Shown here piece after piece: positions 33,557 through 41,049 of a stretch of 64,000 nucleotides of DNA. Source of the stretch: Actinacidiphila sp965342175. GTDB lineage: Bacteria > Actinomycetota > Actinomycetes > Streptomycetales > Streptomycetaceae. The position numbers and the translations under genes are program-made. The number at the start of each line of letters is the position of its first letter. The first letter of the stretch is position 1. The notes beneath the pieces were generated by a model, which made no database searches, had not been told where the DNA came from, and saw only the letters and a program-made list of their open reading frames with translations. The stretch lies in the NCBI RefSeq assembly GCF_965342175.1, contig NZ_CBDRBL010000015.1:36619-100618 (forward strand). Direction: 5' to 3'.

Positions 33557-36358
33557 ATGACGGGCGATGAGCGGCACGCGTTGCGCCGCGACCTGGAGCG
33601 GGCCCTGCGGGGCGAGGTCTTCTTCGACGCGCAGAGCAGGGCGCTGACCTCGATGGACGCGTCCAACTACCGGCGTATTCCGGTGGCCGTCGTCGCCCCG
33701 TACGACGCCGAGGACGTGGCCGCGGCGCTCGCCGTGTGCCGGGCGCACGGGGTGCCGGTGGTGCCGCGCGGCGGCGGCACGTCGATCGCGGGGCAGGCGA
33801 CGGGCACCGGCGTCGTGCTCGACTTCACCCGGCACATGCACCGGATCGTGTCACTCAGCCCCGAGGCGTTGACGGCCCGGGTGCAGCCCGGGGTCGTCCT
33901 GGACGACCTGCGGCGCGCCGCCGCCGCGCACGGGCTGACCTTCGGCCCCGATCCGTCCACCCACAGCCGCTGCACCCTCGGCGGCATGATCGGCAACAAC
34001 GCGTGCGGCGCGCACTCCGTCGCCTGGGGCACCACGGCCGACAACGTCCGCGCCCTGGAATGCCTCACCTACGGCGGCGAACCGCTGCGCACCACCGACC
34101 CGCTCCGCGCGGACCTGCGGGAACTCGTGGACGGCCACCTCGCCCTGCTGCGCACCGGCTATCCGCAGCACCTCCCCCGCCGCATCTCCGGCTACGCCCT
34201 GGACGCGCTGCTGCCCGAGCGCGGCCAGGACCTGGCCCGCGCCCTGACAGGCAGCGAGGGCACGCTCGCCGTGCTGACGGAGGCCGAGGTCCGGCTGGTG
34301 CCCGCGCCCGCGGTGCGCGTCCTGGTCGTCCTCGGCTACCCGGACGAGAGCGCCGCCGCCGACGCCGCGAACGGCCTGCTGCCGTACGGCCCGCTGACGG
34401 TGGAGGGCATGGCCGCCGACCTGGTGGGCGGCGGGGAGGCCGCCGAACTGCTGCCGCGGGGCGGGGCGTGGCTCTTCGTCGAGATGCCCGGCACCGGTGA
34501 GGCGGAGGCGCTGCGGCGGCTCGCCGACGCGGTCGACTCGGCCGTGGTGACCTCCCCGATCGCGCAGCGCGCGCTGTGGCGGCTCCGCGAGGAGGCCGCC
34601 GGGACGGCCACCCGGACGCCCGCCGGCGCGGAGGCCTGGCCGGGCTGGGAGGACTGCGCGGTGCCCCCGGCGCGGCTCGGCGCCTACCTGCGTGACTTCC
34701 GCGTGCTGCTGCGTGAGCACGGCCTGCACGGCACCCCGTACGGGCACTTCGGCGACGGCTGCATCCACGTCCGCATCGACTTCGACCTGCTCGGCGCGGA
34801 CGGGGTGGCCCGCTTCCGGCGCTTCTCCGAGGCCGCCGCCGACCTCGTCGTCGCCCACGGCGGCTCGCTGTCCGGGGAGCACGGCGACGGTCAGGCGCGC
34901 GCGGAGCTGCTGCCCCGGATGTACGGGGAGGAACTGGTGGCCCTCTTCGGCCGGTTCAAGGACGCGCTGGACCCGGCGGGCGGCCTCAACCCGGGCATGC
35001 TCGTACGGCCCGCTCCCCTCGACGCCGATCTGCGCTTCGCTGTCCTGCCGCGGCGGCCCGTCGACGTCGCCTTCGGCTACCCCCGCGACGGCGGTGACTT
35101 CTCGGCGGCGGTGCGCCGCTGCGTCGGCGTCGCCAAGTGCCGCGAGACGGGCGCGGGGGCGGGGGCCGGCGTCATGTGCCCCTCGTACCGGGTGACAGGT
35201 GAGGAGCGGCACTCCACCCGCGGCCGGGCCCGGCTGCTGCACGAGATGCTCGCGGGCGAGATCGTCACCGGCGGCTGGCGCGCGCCGGAGGTCGCGGACG
35301 CACTCGACCTGTGCCTGTCCTGCAGGGGCTGCCGGTCGGACTGCCCGGTCGGCGTCGACATGGCCACCTACAAAGCGGAGTTCCTGCACCAGCGCTACCG
35401 GCGGCGGCTGCGGCCCGCCTCCCACTACGTGATGGGCGGTCTGCCGACCTGGCTGCGTCTCGCGGCACCGGCCACCGGGACCCTGAACGCGCTGGCGCGG
35501 GTCGGGCCGCTGACGGCTCTGGGCAAGCGGGTGGCGGGGATCGCGCCCGAGCGGGAGCTGCCCCTGCCGGCGGAGGAGTCCTTCGTGCGCTGGTGGCGGC
35601 GGCAGGAGCCGCCCGCACCGGGGGCGCGGGCCGGGGCCGGGGCCGGGGCGGACACGGAGGCGACCGTGGTCCTGTGGCCGGACACCTTCACCGACCGCTT
35701 CTCCCCCGAGGTGGGCCGCGCCGCCGTACGCGTCCTCAGGGCGGCCGGGCTGCGGGTCGTGCTGCCCCCGGGGCGCGTGTGCTGCGGCCTGACCTGGGTC
35801 TCGACCGGCCGGCTCGACCGGGCCCGAAGGGTGATGCGCCGCACGGTGGAGCGGATGGCGCCGGTGGTGGCCGCGGGACGTCCCGTCGTCGTCCTGGAAC
35901 CGAGCTGCGCGGCGGCGCTCCGCACCGACCTGCCCGAGCTACTCGGCACCGGCGAGGCGGCGGCCCTGGCGGATTCGGTGCGCACCTTCGCGCAGGTGCT
36001 GGAGGAGGCGGCGCCCGGCTGGACACCGCCGCGCCTCGACCGGCCCGTCACCGGCCAGACCCACTGCCACCAGCACGCCGTCCTCGGCGACGCCGCCGAG
36101 CGCCGGCTGCGCGCCCGCGCCGGGCTCAGCGGGGCCCTGGCCTCCGGCTGCTGCGGTCTGGCCGGGAACTTCGGCTTCGAACGCGGCCACTACGAGGTCT
36201 CCGTCGCCTGCGCCGAGGACCGTCTGCTGCCCGCGGTCCGCGCTGCCCGGCCCCGTACGGCCGTCCTCGCGGACGGCTTCTCCTGCCGCACCCAGCTCGC
36301 CCAGCTCGCCGGGGTACGGGCGCGCCACCTCGCGGAGCTGCTGGCGGACGGGTTCTGA
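33557..36358 (+). CDS. FAD-binding and (Fe-S)-binding oxidoreductase (D-lactate dehydrogenase-like)
   Basis: This 933-residue fusion enzyme has an FAD_binding_4 domain (about 35-255, with VPRGGGTSIAGQATGTG), an FAD-oxidase C domain (about 260-490, with HFGDGCIHVRIDFDL and SGEHGDGQAR), a ferredoxin-like double-cluster region (about 515-610) and a C-terminal CCG domain pair (VCCGLTWVSTGRLD and SGCCGLAGNFGFERGHYE). The second cysteine cluster CLSCRGCRSDCPVGVD is intact; in the first, CVGVAKC and MCPSY are separated by a Gly/Ala-rich insert. It probably oxidises a 2-hydroxyacid such as D-lactate or D-2-hydroxyglutarate and passes electrons to the quinone pool. Confidence 0.92.
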   Translation: MTGDERHALRRDLERALRGEVFFDAQSRALTSMDASNYRRIPVAVVAPYDAEDVAAALAVCRAHGVPVVPRGGGTSIAGQATGTGVVLDFTRHMHRIVSLSPEALTARVQPGVVLDDLRRAAAAHGLTFGPDPSTHSRCTLGGMIGNNACGAHSVAWGTTADNVRALECLTYGGEPLRTTDPLRADLRELVDGHLALLRTGYPQHLPRRISGYALDALLPERGQDLARALTGSEGTLAVLTEAEVRLVPAPAVRVLVVLGYPDESAAADAANGLLPYGPLTVEGMAADLVGGGEAAELLPRGGAWLFVEMPGTGEAEALRRLADAVDSAVVTSPIAQRALWRLREEAAGTATRTPAGAEAWPGWEDCAVPPARLGAYLRDFRVLLREHGLHGTPYGHFGDGCIHVRIDFDLLGADGVARFRRFSEAAADLVVAHGGSLSGEHGDGQARAELLPRMYGEELVALFGRFKDALDPAGGLNPGMLVRPAPLDADLRFAVLPRRPVDVAFGYPRDGGDFSAAVRRCVGVAKCRETGAGAGAGVMCPSYRVTGEERHSTRGRARLLHEMLAGEIVTGGWRAPEVADALDLCLSCRGCRSDCPVGVDMATYKAEFLHQRYRRRLRPASHYVMGGLPTWLRLAAPATGTLNALARVGPLTALGKRVAGIAPERELPLPAEESFVRWWRRQEPPAPGARAGAGAGADTEATVVLWPDTFTDRFSPEVGRAAVRVLRAAGLRVVLPPGRVCCGLTWVSTGRLDRARRVMRRTVERMAPVVAAGRPVVVLEPSCAAALRTDLPELLGTGEAAALADSVRTFAQVLEEAAPGWTPPRLDRPVTGQTHCHQHAVLGDAAERRLRARAGLSGALASGCCGLAGNFGFERGHYEVSVACAEDRLLPAVRAARPRTAVLADGFSCRTQLAQLAGVRARHLAELLADGF

Positions 36359-36395
36359 GGCGGCGGACCGGCGAGGACCTTGTGGGGTGCGGGCC

Positions 36396-36974
36396 TCAGA
36401 ACTCCGCGGTGTCCAGCTCGAGCCCGAAGGGCTCGGGCAGCCGCAGCGGCGTGCCGAAGGGGTGCGGGCCGTCCACCGACCGGTAACCGAGCTCCCCCGG
36501 CTCCGCGTACAGGGTGCAGCTGCGCTCCTGCCGGTCGACGAGCAGATACAGGGGCGCACCGTACTCGGCGTAGCGCCGGCGTTTGACGATCCGGTCCGTG
36601 TCGCCGTTGGAGTCAGAGGTGACCTCCACCACCAGCAGGGTCTGGTGGGGGACGAGAGCATCGGCTTCCGCCAGCTCCTCCGGCACGACGGCCAGGTCCG
36701 GCACGTACCAGTTGCCGCTGCCGGGGAGGTCCAGATTCCCCGAGCCCGAAAGGCAGCCCATCTTCTGCACGACAGGGTCGATCTGCCGACGGATCATGGC
36801 GGCGGCCCTCTCATGCCCCCAGGTAGGTGGCACCACTTGCTGGATGACCCCCTCGACGATCTGCACCCGGTCCCCCCCGTGGTGCCGGATCGCGTACTTC
36901 AGCGCGGTTTCCGGGTCGTCCGGCGCATACGAACCGGCGGCCGCCCGAGGCGCCCGATGGGGCTGTGAGCTCAT
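36396..36974 (-). CDS. Uma2 family (DUF820) restriction-endonuclease-fold protein
   Basis: This 192-residue protein has a PD-(D/E)XK-type core: YVPDLAVVPEEL supplies the aspartate and LLVVEVTSDSNGDTDRIVKRRRYAEYG supplies the E-x-lysine part, followed by the hydrophobic strand APLYLLVD. Uma2 proteins are abundant in Streptomyces and cyanobacteria; they look like nucleases, but their role is unsettled. The ATG at 36974 has GGAGG about four bases upstream, which decides the start. It stands alone, convergent with the dehydrogenase gene. Confidence 0.9.
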   Translation of the reverse strand: MSSQPHRAPRAAAGSYAPDDPETALKYAIRHHGGDRVQIVEGVIQQVVPPTWGHERAAAMIRRQIDPVVQKMGCLSGSGNLDLPGSGNWYVPDLAVVPEELAEADALVPHQTLLVVEVTSDSNGDTDRIVKRRRYAEYGAPLYLLVDRQERSCTLYAEPGELGYRSVDGPHPFGTPLRLPEPFGLELDTAEF

Positions 36975-37220
36975 CGGTCCTCCAGGGACTCCGCGTATCC
37001 GAGTGACGACAGCTCCGATTCTCACGCAGCCGGCGCCCGCCTGGGGCGCCCCGATCGCACATTCACTCGAAACGATGAAGGGGACGCACCGGCGGAAGCG
37101 CCGCGCCTGCGCGAGGAGCGGGACCGCGGGGCGTGGGCCCGCGCGTCCGCCGCCGGAGACCGGGCGGCGAGGCCGCCGCCCGGCCCGGCGCGGACGCCAC
37201 GGCCCACCGCCGCAGCGCGC

Positions 37221-38705
37221 TCAGGCGGCCACCGACTCCGCCCCCACCGGCTGCGGCTCCCGCGGCACCAGCTCGATCAGCTTGTGGTCCTTGCCGCGAT
37301 GCAGGTCGATCTTGAGCCGCAGCCCGCCCATTCGGGCCAGCACGAGCCCCACGCAGGCCGCCGCCGCCGCGGCGACCAGGCCGCCGGCCAGGAAGCCGAT
37401 CCGGGCGCCGAACACATCGGTGACCCAGCCGACGAGCGGCCCGCCCAGCGGGGTGCCGCCCACGAAGACCATCATGAACAGGCTCATGACCCGGCCGCGC
37501 ATGGCGGGGTCGGTGGCGAGCTGCACACTGGCGTTGGCCGTGGTGTTGAAGGTCAGGCCGAAGACGCCGATCGGCAGCATGAGCGCCAGGAAGATCCAGT
37601 ACGTCGGCGACAGCGCCGCCACGACCTCCAGCAGCCCGAAGGCCAGCGCCGCGCCGACCAGCAGCCGCAGCCGGCTGCTGCCGCGCCGGGCCGCCAGCAG
37701 CGCGCCGATCACGGAGCCGACCGCGAGGACGGTGTTGAACAGGCCGTACATCCCGGCGTCGCCGTGGAAGACATGGTCGGCGAAGGCGGTGAGCCAGATC
37801 GGGAAGTTGTAGGCGAAGGTGCCGATGAAGCCGACCAGCACGATGGGCCAGATCAGCTCGGGCCGCCCGGCGACATAGCGCAGCCCCTCACGCAGCTGGC
37901 CCTTGCCGCGCGGCGCGGTGGGCACCTCGTACAGCTCGGAGCGCCGCATGAGCAGCAGCCCGGCGAGCGGGGCGAGGAAGGACAGGCCGTTGAAGAGGAA
38001 CGCCCAGCCGCTGCCGACCGCGGTGATCAGCACACCCGCGACGGCGGGGCCGATGAGCCGGGCGCTCTGGAAGTTGGCGGAGTTCAGGGAGACGGCGTTG
38101 CGGACGTCGGCGGGGCCCACCATCTCGACGACGAACGCCTGCCGTGCCGGGTTGTCGACGACGGTGACCATGCCGAGGCCGAAGGCGATGGCGTACACGT
38201 GCCAGACCTGCACGGCGCCGCTGAGGGTCAGTGCGGCGAGGCCGAGGCCCAGCAGTCCCAGGAGGGCCTGGGTGGTCAGCAGGATGCGGCGCTTGGGGTA
38301 GCGGTCGGCGATGACGCCGCCGTAGAGCCCGAAGAGGAGCATCGGGAGGAACTGCAGCGCGGTGGTGATACCCACGGCGAAGGAGGAACCGGTGAGGCTC
38401 AGCACCAGCCAGTCCTGCGCGATGCGGGACATCCAGGTGCCGGTGTTGGAGACGATCGCCCCGCCGGCGAAGAGCCGGTAGTTGCGGTTGCGGAGCGAGC
38501 TGAACATGCCGCCGGGCGCGGGCGGCGCGGCGGGGCGGCCGGCGCCGTCGCCCCGGGAGGTTCCGGCCGGCTCCGCACCCCCCGCGGCGGCGTCGGCGCC
38601 CGCCGGGATGGGCAGGTCGGCCGGGTCGGCCGTGCCCCCGGCCGGTCCGGTCCTCTCAGGGTTGGTCGGTTCGGGTGCGGCGTCTGATGCGGCTGCCGAA
38701 CTCAA
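37221..38705 (-). CDS. MFS transporter (EntS/MFS_3-like)
   Basis: This 494-residue exporter has a 65-residue Pro/Ala/Gly-rich cytoplasmic head, then twelve helices beginning at MFSSLRNRNYRLFAGGAIVS. The helix 2-3 loop GVIADRYPKRR and the VDNPARQAFVVEMV block mark the MFS_3 family, which includes siderophore and drug exporters. The start is probably TTG at 38705, with AGGAGG about 10 bases upstream; no ATG or GTG fits the operon spacing. It follows the MarR gene by 18 bp, so the two form an operon in which MarR likely represses the exporter. Confidence 0.92.
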   Translation of the reverse strand: MSSAAASDAAPEPTNPERTGPAGGTADPADLPIPAGADAAAGGAEPAGTSRGDGAGRPAAPPAPGGMFSSLRNRNYRLFAGGAIVSNTGTWMSRIAQDWLVLSLTGSSFAVGITTALQFLPMLLFGLYGGVIADRYPKRRILLTTQALLGLLGLGLAALTLSGAVQVWHVYAIAFGLGMVTVVDNPARQAFVVEMVGPADVRNAVSLNSANFQSARLIGPAVAGVLITAVGSGWAFLFNGLSFLAPLAGLLLMRRSELYEVPTAPRGKGQLREGLRYVAGRPELIWPIVLVGFIGTFAYNFPIWLTAFADHVFHGDAGMYGLFNTVLAVGSVIGALLAARRGSSRLRLLVGAALAFGLLEVVAALSPTYWIFLALMLPIGVFGLTFNTTANASVQLATDPAMRGRVMSLFMMVFVGGTPLGGPLVGWVTDVFGARIGFLAGGLVAAAAAACVGLVLARMGGLRLKIDLHRGKDHKLIELVPREPQPVGAESVAA

Positions 38706-38723
38706 TCCGGTCTCGCCTCCTCG

Positions 38724-39179
38724 TCATCGGGTCCTTGTGTCGGCGTGAGCGAGCTTCTCCAGGACGGGCGCCGCCTCCCTGAGCACGGCGCGTTCCTGCT
38801 CAGTCAGGGTGGCCATGAGTTCGGCCAGGAACGCGTTGCGCCGGGCCCGGCTCTCCTCGAGCATCGTCTCCGCCTGCTCTGTCTGCCGGACGACGACCTG
38901 CCTGCGGTCGTCGGGGTGCGGGTCCCGGTGGACCAGGCCCTTCGACTCAAGCATGGCGACGATCCGCGTCATGGACGGCGGCTGTACGTGCTCCCTGCGG
39001 GCCAGCTCCCCCGGAGTGGCGGATCCGCAGCGCGCGAGCGTGCCCAGCACGGACATCTCCGTCGGGCTCAGCGACTCGTCGACCCGGTGGTGGCGCAGCC
39101 GGCGCGAGAGCCGCATCACGGCGGCGCGCAGCGTGTTCACCGCCGCGCGGTCGTCCTCGGACAGTTCGGTCACGTTCAT
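38724..39179 (-). CDS. MarR family transcriptional regulator
   Basis: This 151-residue winged-helix repressor has the recognition part SATPGELARREHVQPPSMTR and the wing HPDDRRQVVVRQ, flanked by dimerisation helices. It heads the operon with the MFS exporter and should sense a substrate or drug of that exporter. An imperfect 9-8-9 inverted repeat covers the start codon and upstream 25 bases, consistent with autoregulation. No ribosome site precedes the ATG, so translation may be leaderless. Confidence 0.94.
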   Translation of the reverse strand: MNVTELSEDDRAAVNTLRAAVMRLSRRLRHHRVDESLSPTEMSVLGTLARCGSATPGELARREHVQPPSMTRIVAMLESKGLVHRDPHPDDRRQVVVRQTEQAETMLEESRARRNAFLAELMATLTEQERAVLREAAPVLEKLAHADTRTR

Positions 39180-39204
39180 TAGACTAGCTCATTACCTATG
39201 CTAA
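39179..39204. promoter_or_regulatory. MarR-type operator candidate (TTAGaCTAG-N8-CTATgCTAA)
   Basis: Arms of 9 bp match at seven positions around an 8-bp spacer. The element is the most AT-rich spot in the area and overlaps the MarR start codon. It probably contains the -10 region of the MarR-MFS operon. Confidence 0.5.
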
Positions 39205-39290
39205 GTAAAAATGGCGAGAGCGCCGCGGCCACCAAACCCATCCACCAGAAAAATCACCCGTACGGGTGACTTCCGCCCGGAAAGCGAGGC

Positions 39291-39533
39291 ATGGCCGAAG
39301 AGGCCCGCCCGACCCTTGGGCGCATGGCTTCGAGAGTGCTCAGCATGCGCGTGGACGAGGAGCTGCACGAACGCCTTCAGGCCCGCGCGGCGAAGCGCGG
39401 AATGAGCGTCCAGGACTACATCGTCCGGACGCTCGCCCGCGATGACTTCGACGAACGGCTCAAGGCCTCGGTCGACGAGACCGAGCAGTTCTACGCGGGC
39501 GGTCACGTCAGGCCCAGCGCCGGCATCAGGTAG
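39291..39533 (+). CDS. Ribbon-helix-helix / CopG-like small protein
   Basis: This 80-residue protein has a short head, then RVLSMRVDEELHERLQARAA followed by KRGMSVQDYIVRTLARDDFD, a beta-strand plus two helices as in Arc/CopG or antitoxin DNA-binding domains. No toxin gene follows, since the next gene is convergent. Two starts are possible: the ATG at 39291, preceded by GCGAGGC, or the ATG at 39324. Its 3' end overlaps the truncated permease gene by 31 bp. It may be an orphan transcription factor. Confidence 0.75.
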   Translation: MAEEARPTLGRMASRVLSMRVDEELHERLQARAAKRGMSVQDYIVRTLARDDFDERLKASVDETEQFYAGGHVRPSAGIR

Positions 39534-40450
39534 GAGAAGGCGAAGACCGCCGCCACCGCGTAGAGCGCGGGCGGCACCTCGCGGCCGCGCCCGGCCACCA
39601 GCCGCAGCGCGCAGAAGGTGATGAACCCGATGCCGATGCCGTTGGTGATCGAGTAGGTGAACGGCATGAGCAGCATCGTCAGGAACGCCGGGACCGCGAT
39701 CGTGAAGTCGCTCCAGTCGAACCCCCGGATGCTGCCCACCATGATCAGGAAGCCCACCGCGACCAGCGCGGGGGTGGCCGCCTGCGCCGGGACCATCGTG
39801 GCCAGCGGCGCGAAGAACAGGGCGGCGACGAAGAGCAGCCCGGTGGCGACCGAGGCGAGGCCGGTGCGCGCTCCCTCACCGGTGCCGGCGGTGGACTCCG
39901 CGTAGCAGATGTTGGCCGAGCAGGAGGCCAGGCCGCCCGCCGCCGTCGCGACGCCGTCGACCATCAGGACCCGGCTCATCCCGGGCAGGTCGCCCCGGGA
40001 GTCCAGCAGGTGCGCCTCGTCGGCGACGCCGAGGATGGTGCCCATCGCGTCGAAGAAGCAGCTCAGCAGCACGGTGAAGACGAAGAGGACGCCGGTGAGC
40101 ACACCGACCTCCTGGAAGCCGCCGAACAGACTCACCTTGCCGAGCAGCCCGAAGTCGGGGGGCGCGACCGGGTTGCCGGGCCACTGCGGGACGGTCAGGC
40201 CCCAGGAGGCGTCCTTGACGTTCGCCACCGCGTCCACGACGAGCGCCAGGAGCGTCATCGCGACGATGCTGATCAGGATGGCTCCGGGCACCTTGCGGAT
40301 GATCAGCCCGAGGGTCAGCAGCGCGCCGAGGATGAAGATCAGCACCGGCCAGCCGGTCAGATGGCCGCCCGTGCCCAGTTGCAGCGGGACGGTGGTGTGC
40401 GCGGCGTCCGGGATGCGGGTCACGAAGCCGGAGTCGACCAGGCCGATCGA
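39503..40450 (-). pseudogene. NCS2 purine/uracil permease, N-terminally truncated
   Basis: From IGLVDSGFVTRIPDAAHTT to the end (about 313 residues) the sequence is a good AzgA-type nucleobase permease, with GVLFVFTVLLSCFFDAMGTI, ADEAHLLDSRGDLPGM and SCSANICYAESTAG in order. Intact family members have roughly 150 further residues before this point, including the first helices and a start codon. Here the sequence upstream of 40447 is unrelated low-hydrophobicity reading (HRRNLQIPLSSRS) that continues into the antisense of the neighbouring gene. No start codon with a ribosome site is present, so the gene is probably dead. Confidence 0.8.
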
Positions 40451-40515
40451 CCGGCTCGAGAGAGGGATTTGGAGGTTCCTACGATGGAAACCAGCCACCC
40501 TAGGGACCGTTTCAG

Positions 40516-40546
40516 TTGAACATACGAGTGCTTCAAAGGCTATCTT
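40516..40546 (+). promoter_or_regulatory. Promoter of the DUF2530 gene
   Basis: TTGAAC (40516-40521) and TATCTT (40541-40546) are 19 bp apart, 41 bp before the ATG. TTGAA and TTCAA (40532-40536) form a 5-11-5 inverted repeat between them, a possible operator. Confidence 0.5.
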
Positions 40547-40586
40547 CGCGCGTAGACCCCTCGGGGACACTCGGTACGCTGTGCGC

Positions 40587-40871
40587 ATGAGCAGCAGCAG
40601 CCACAGCAAGGGGACAACCGGCCTGCGCGAGGCGCCGGCGCCCCTGGAGGCGAACGACGTCGCGACCGTCACCGTCGGAACGGTCGTCTGGTTCGCGCTC
40701 TTCCTCGTCCAGCTCCCCTTCTACGGCTGGTACTCCGACCACGGCCACGCCTGGTGGATCTGGACCTGCCTGGCCGGCGGCTGCCTCGGGCTCGTCGGCC
40801 TGTGGTACGTCCGCGCCCGCCGGGACGCGATCGAGCGGGCCCGTGCCGCGCAGGAGGCCGGACAGGGCTGA
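40587..40871 (+). CDS. DUF2530 membrane protein
   Basis: This 94-residue protein has a polar Ser-rich head, two membrane helices (about 28-46, TVVWFALFLVQLPFYGW; and about 53-72, WWIWTCLAGGCLGLVGLWYV) and a basic tail (RARRDAIERARA). It matches the DUF2530 family of actinobacteria, which has no known function. It sits divergent from the truncated NCS2 permease, as is usual in Streptomyces. The start is the ATG at 40587. Confidence 0.9.
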   Translation: MSSSSHSKGTTGLREAPAPLEANDVATVTVGTVVWFALFLVQLPFYGWYSDHGHAWWIWTCLAGGCLGLVGLWYVRARRDAIERARAAQEAGQG

Positions 40872-41049
40872 GCCGCGCCCCCACCGCCCGCGCCCCTACC
40901 GCCCGCGTCCGTCCCGCCCGCGCCGGGCCGCCGGCACGCCCGGCGACCGCCCCGGAACGGGCCGCCACCACCCCGCCGTACACCGCCCCGCTCCCCGCCC
41001 CCGCCGCTCCTCGTGCCGCGCGCGGCGCCCGGCACGTACCGTCGAAGCC

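Noticed and set aside
39503..40600. Insertion element as cause of the permease truncation
   Set aside because: No transposase, terminal inverted repeats or target-site duplication are visible; a simple deletion explains it.
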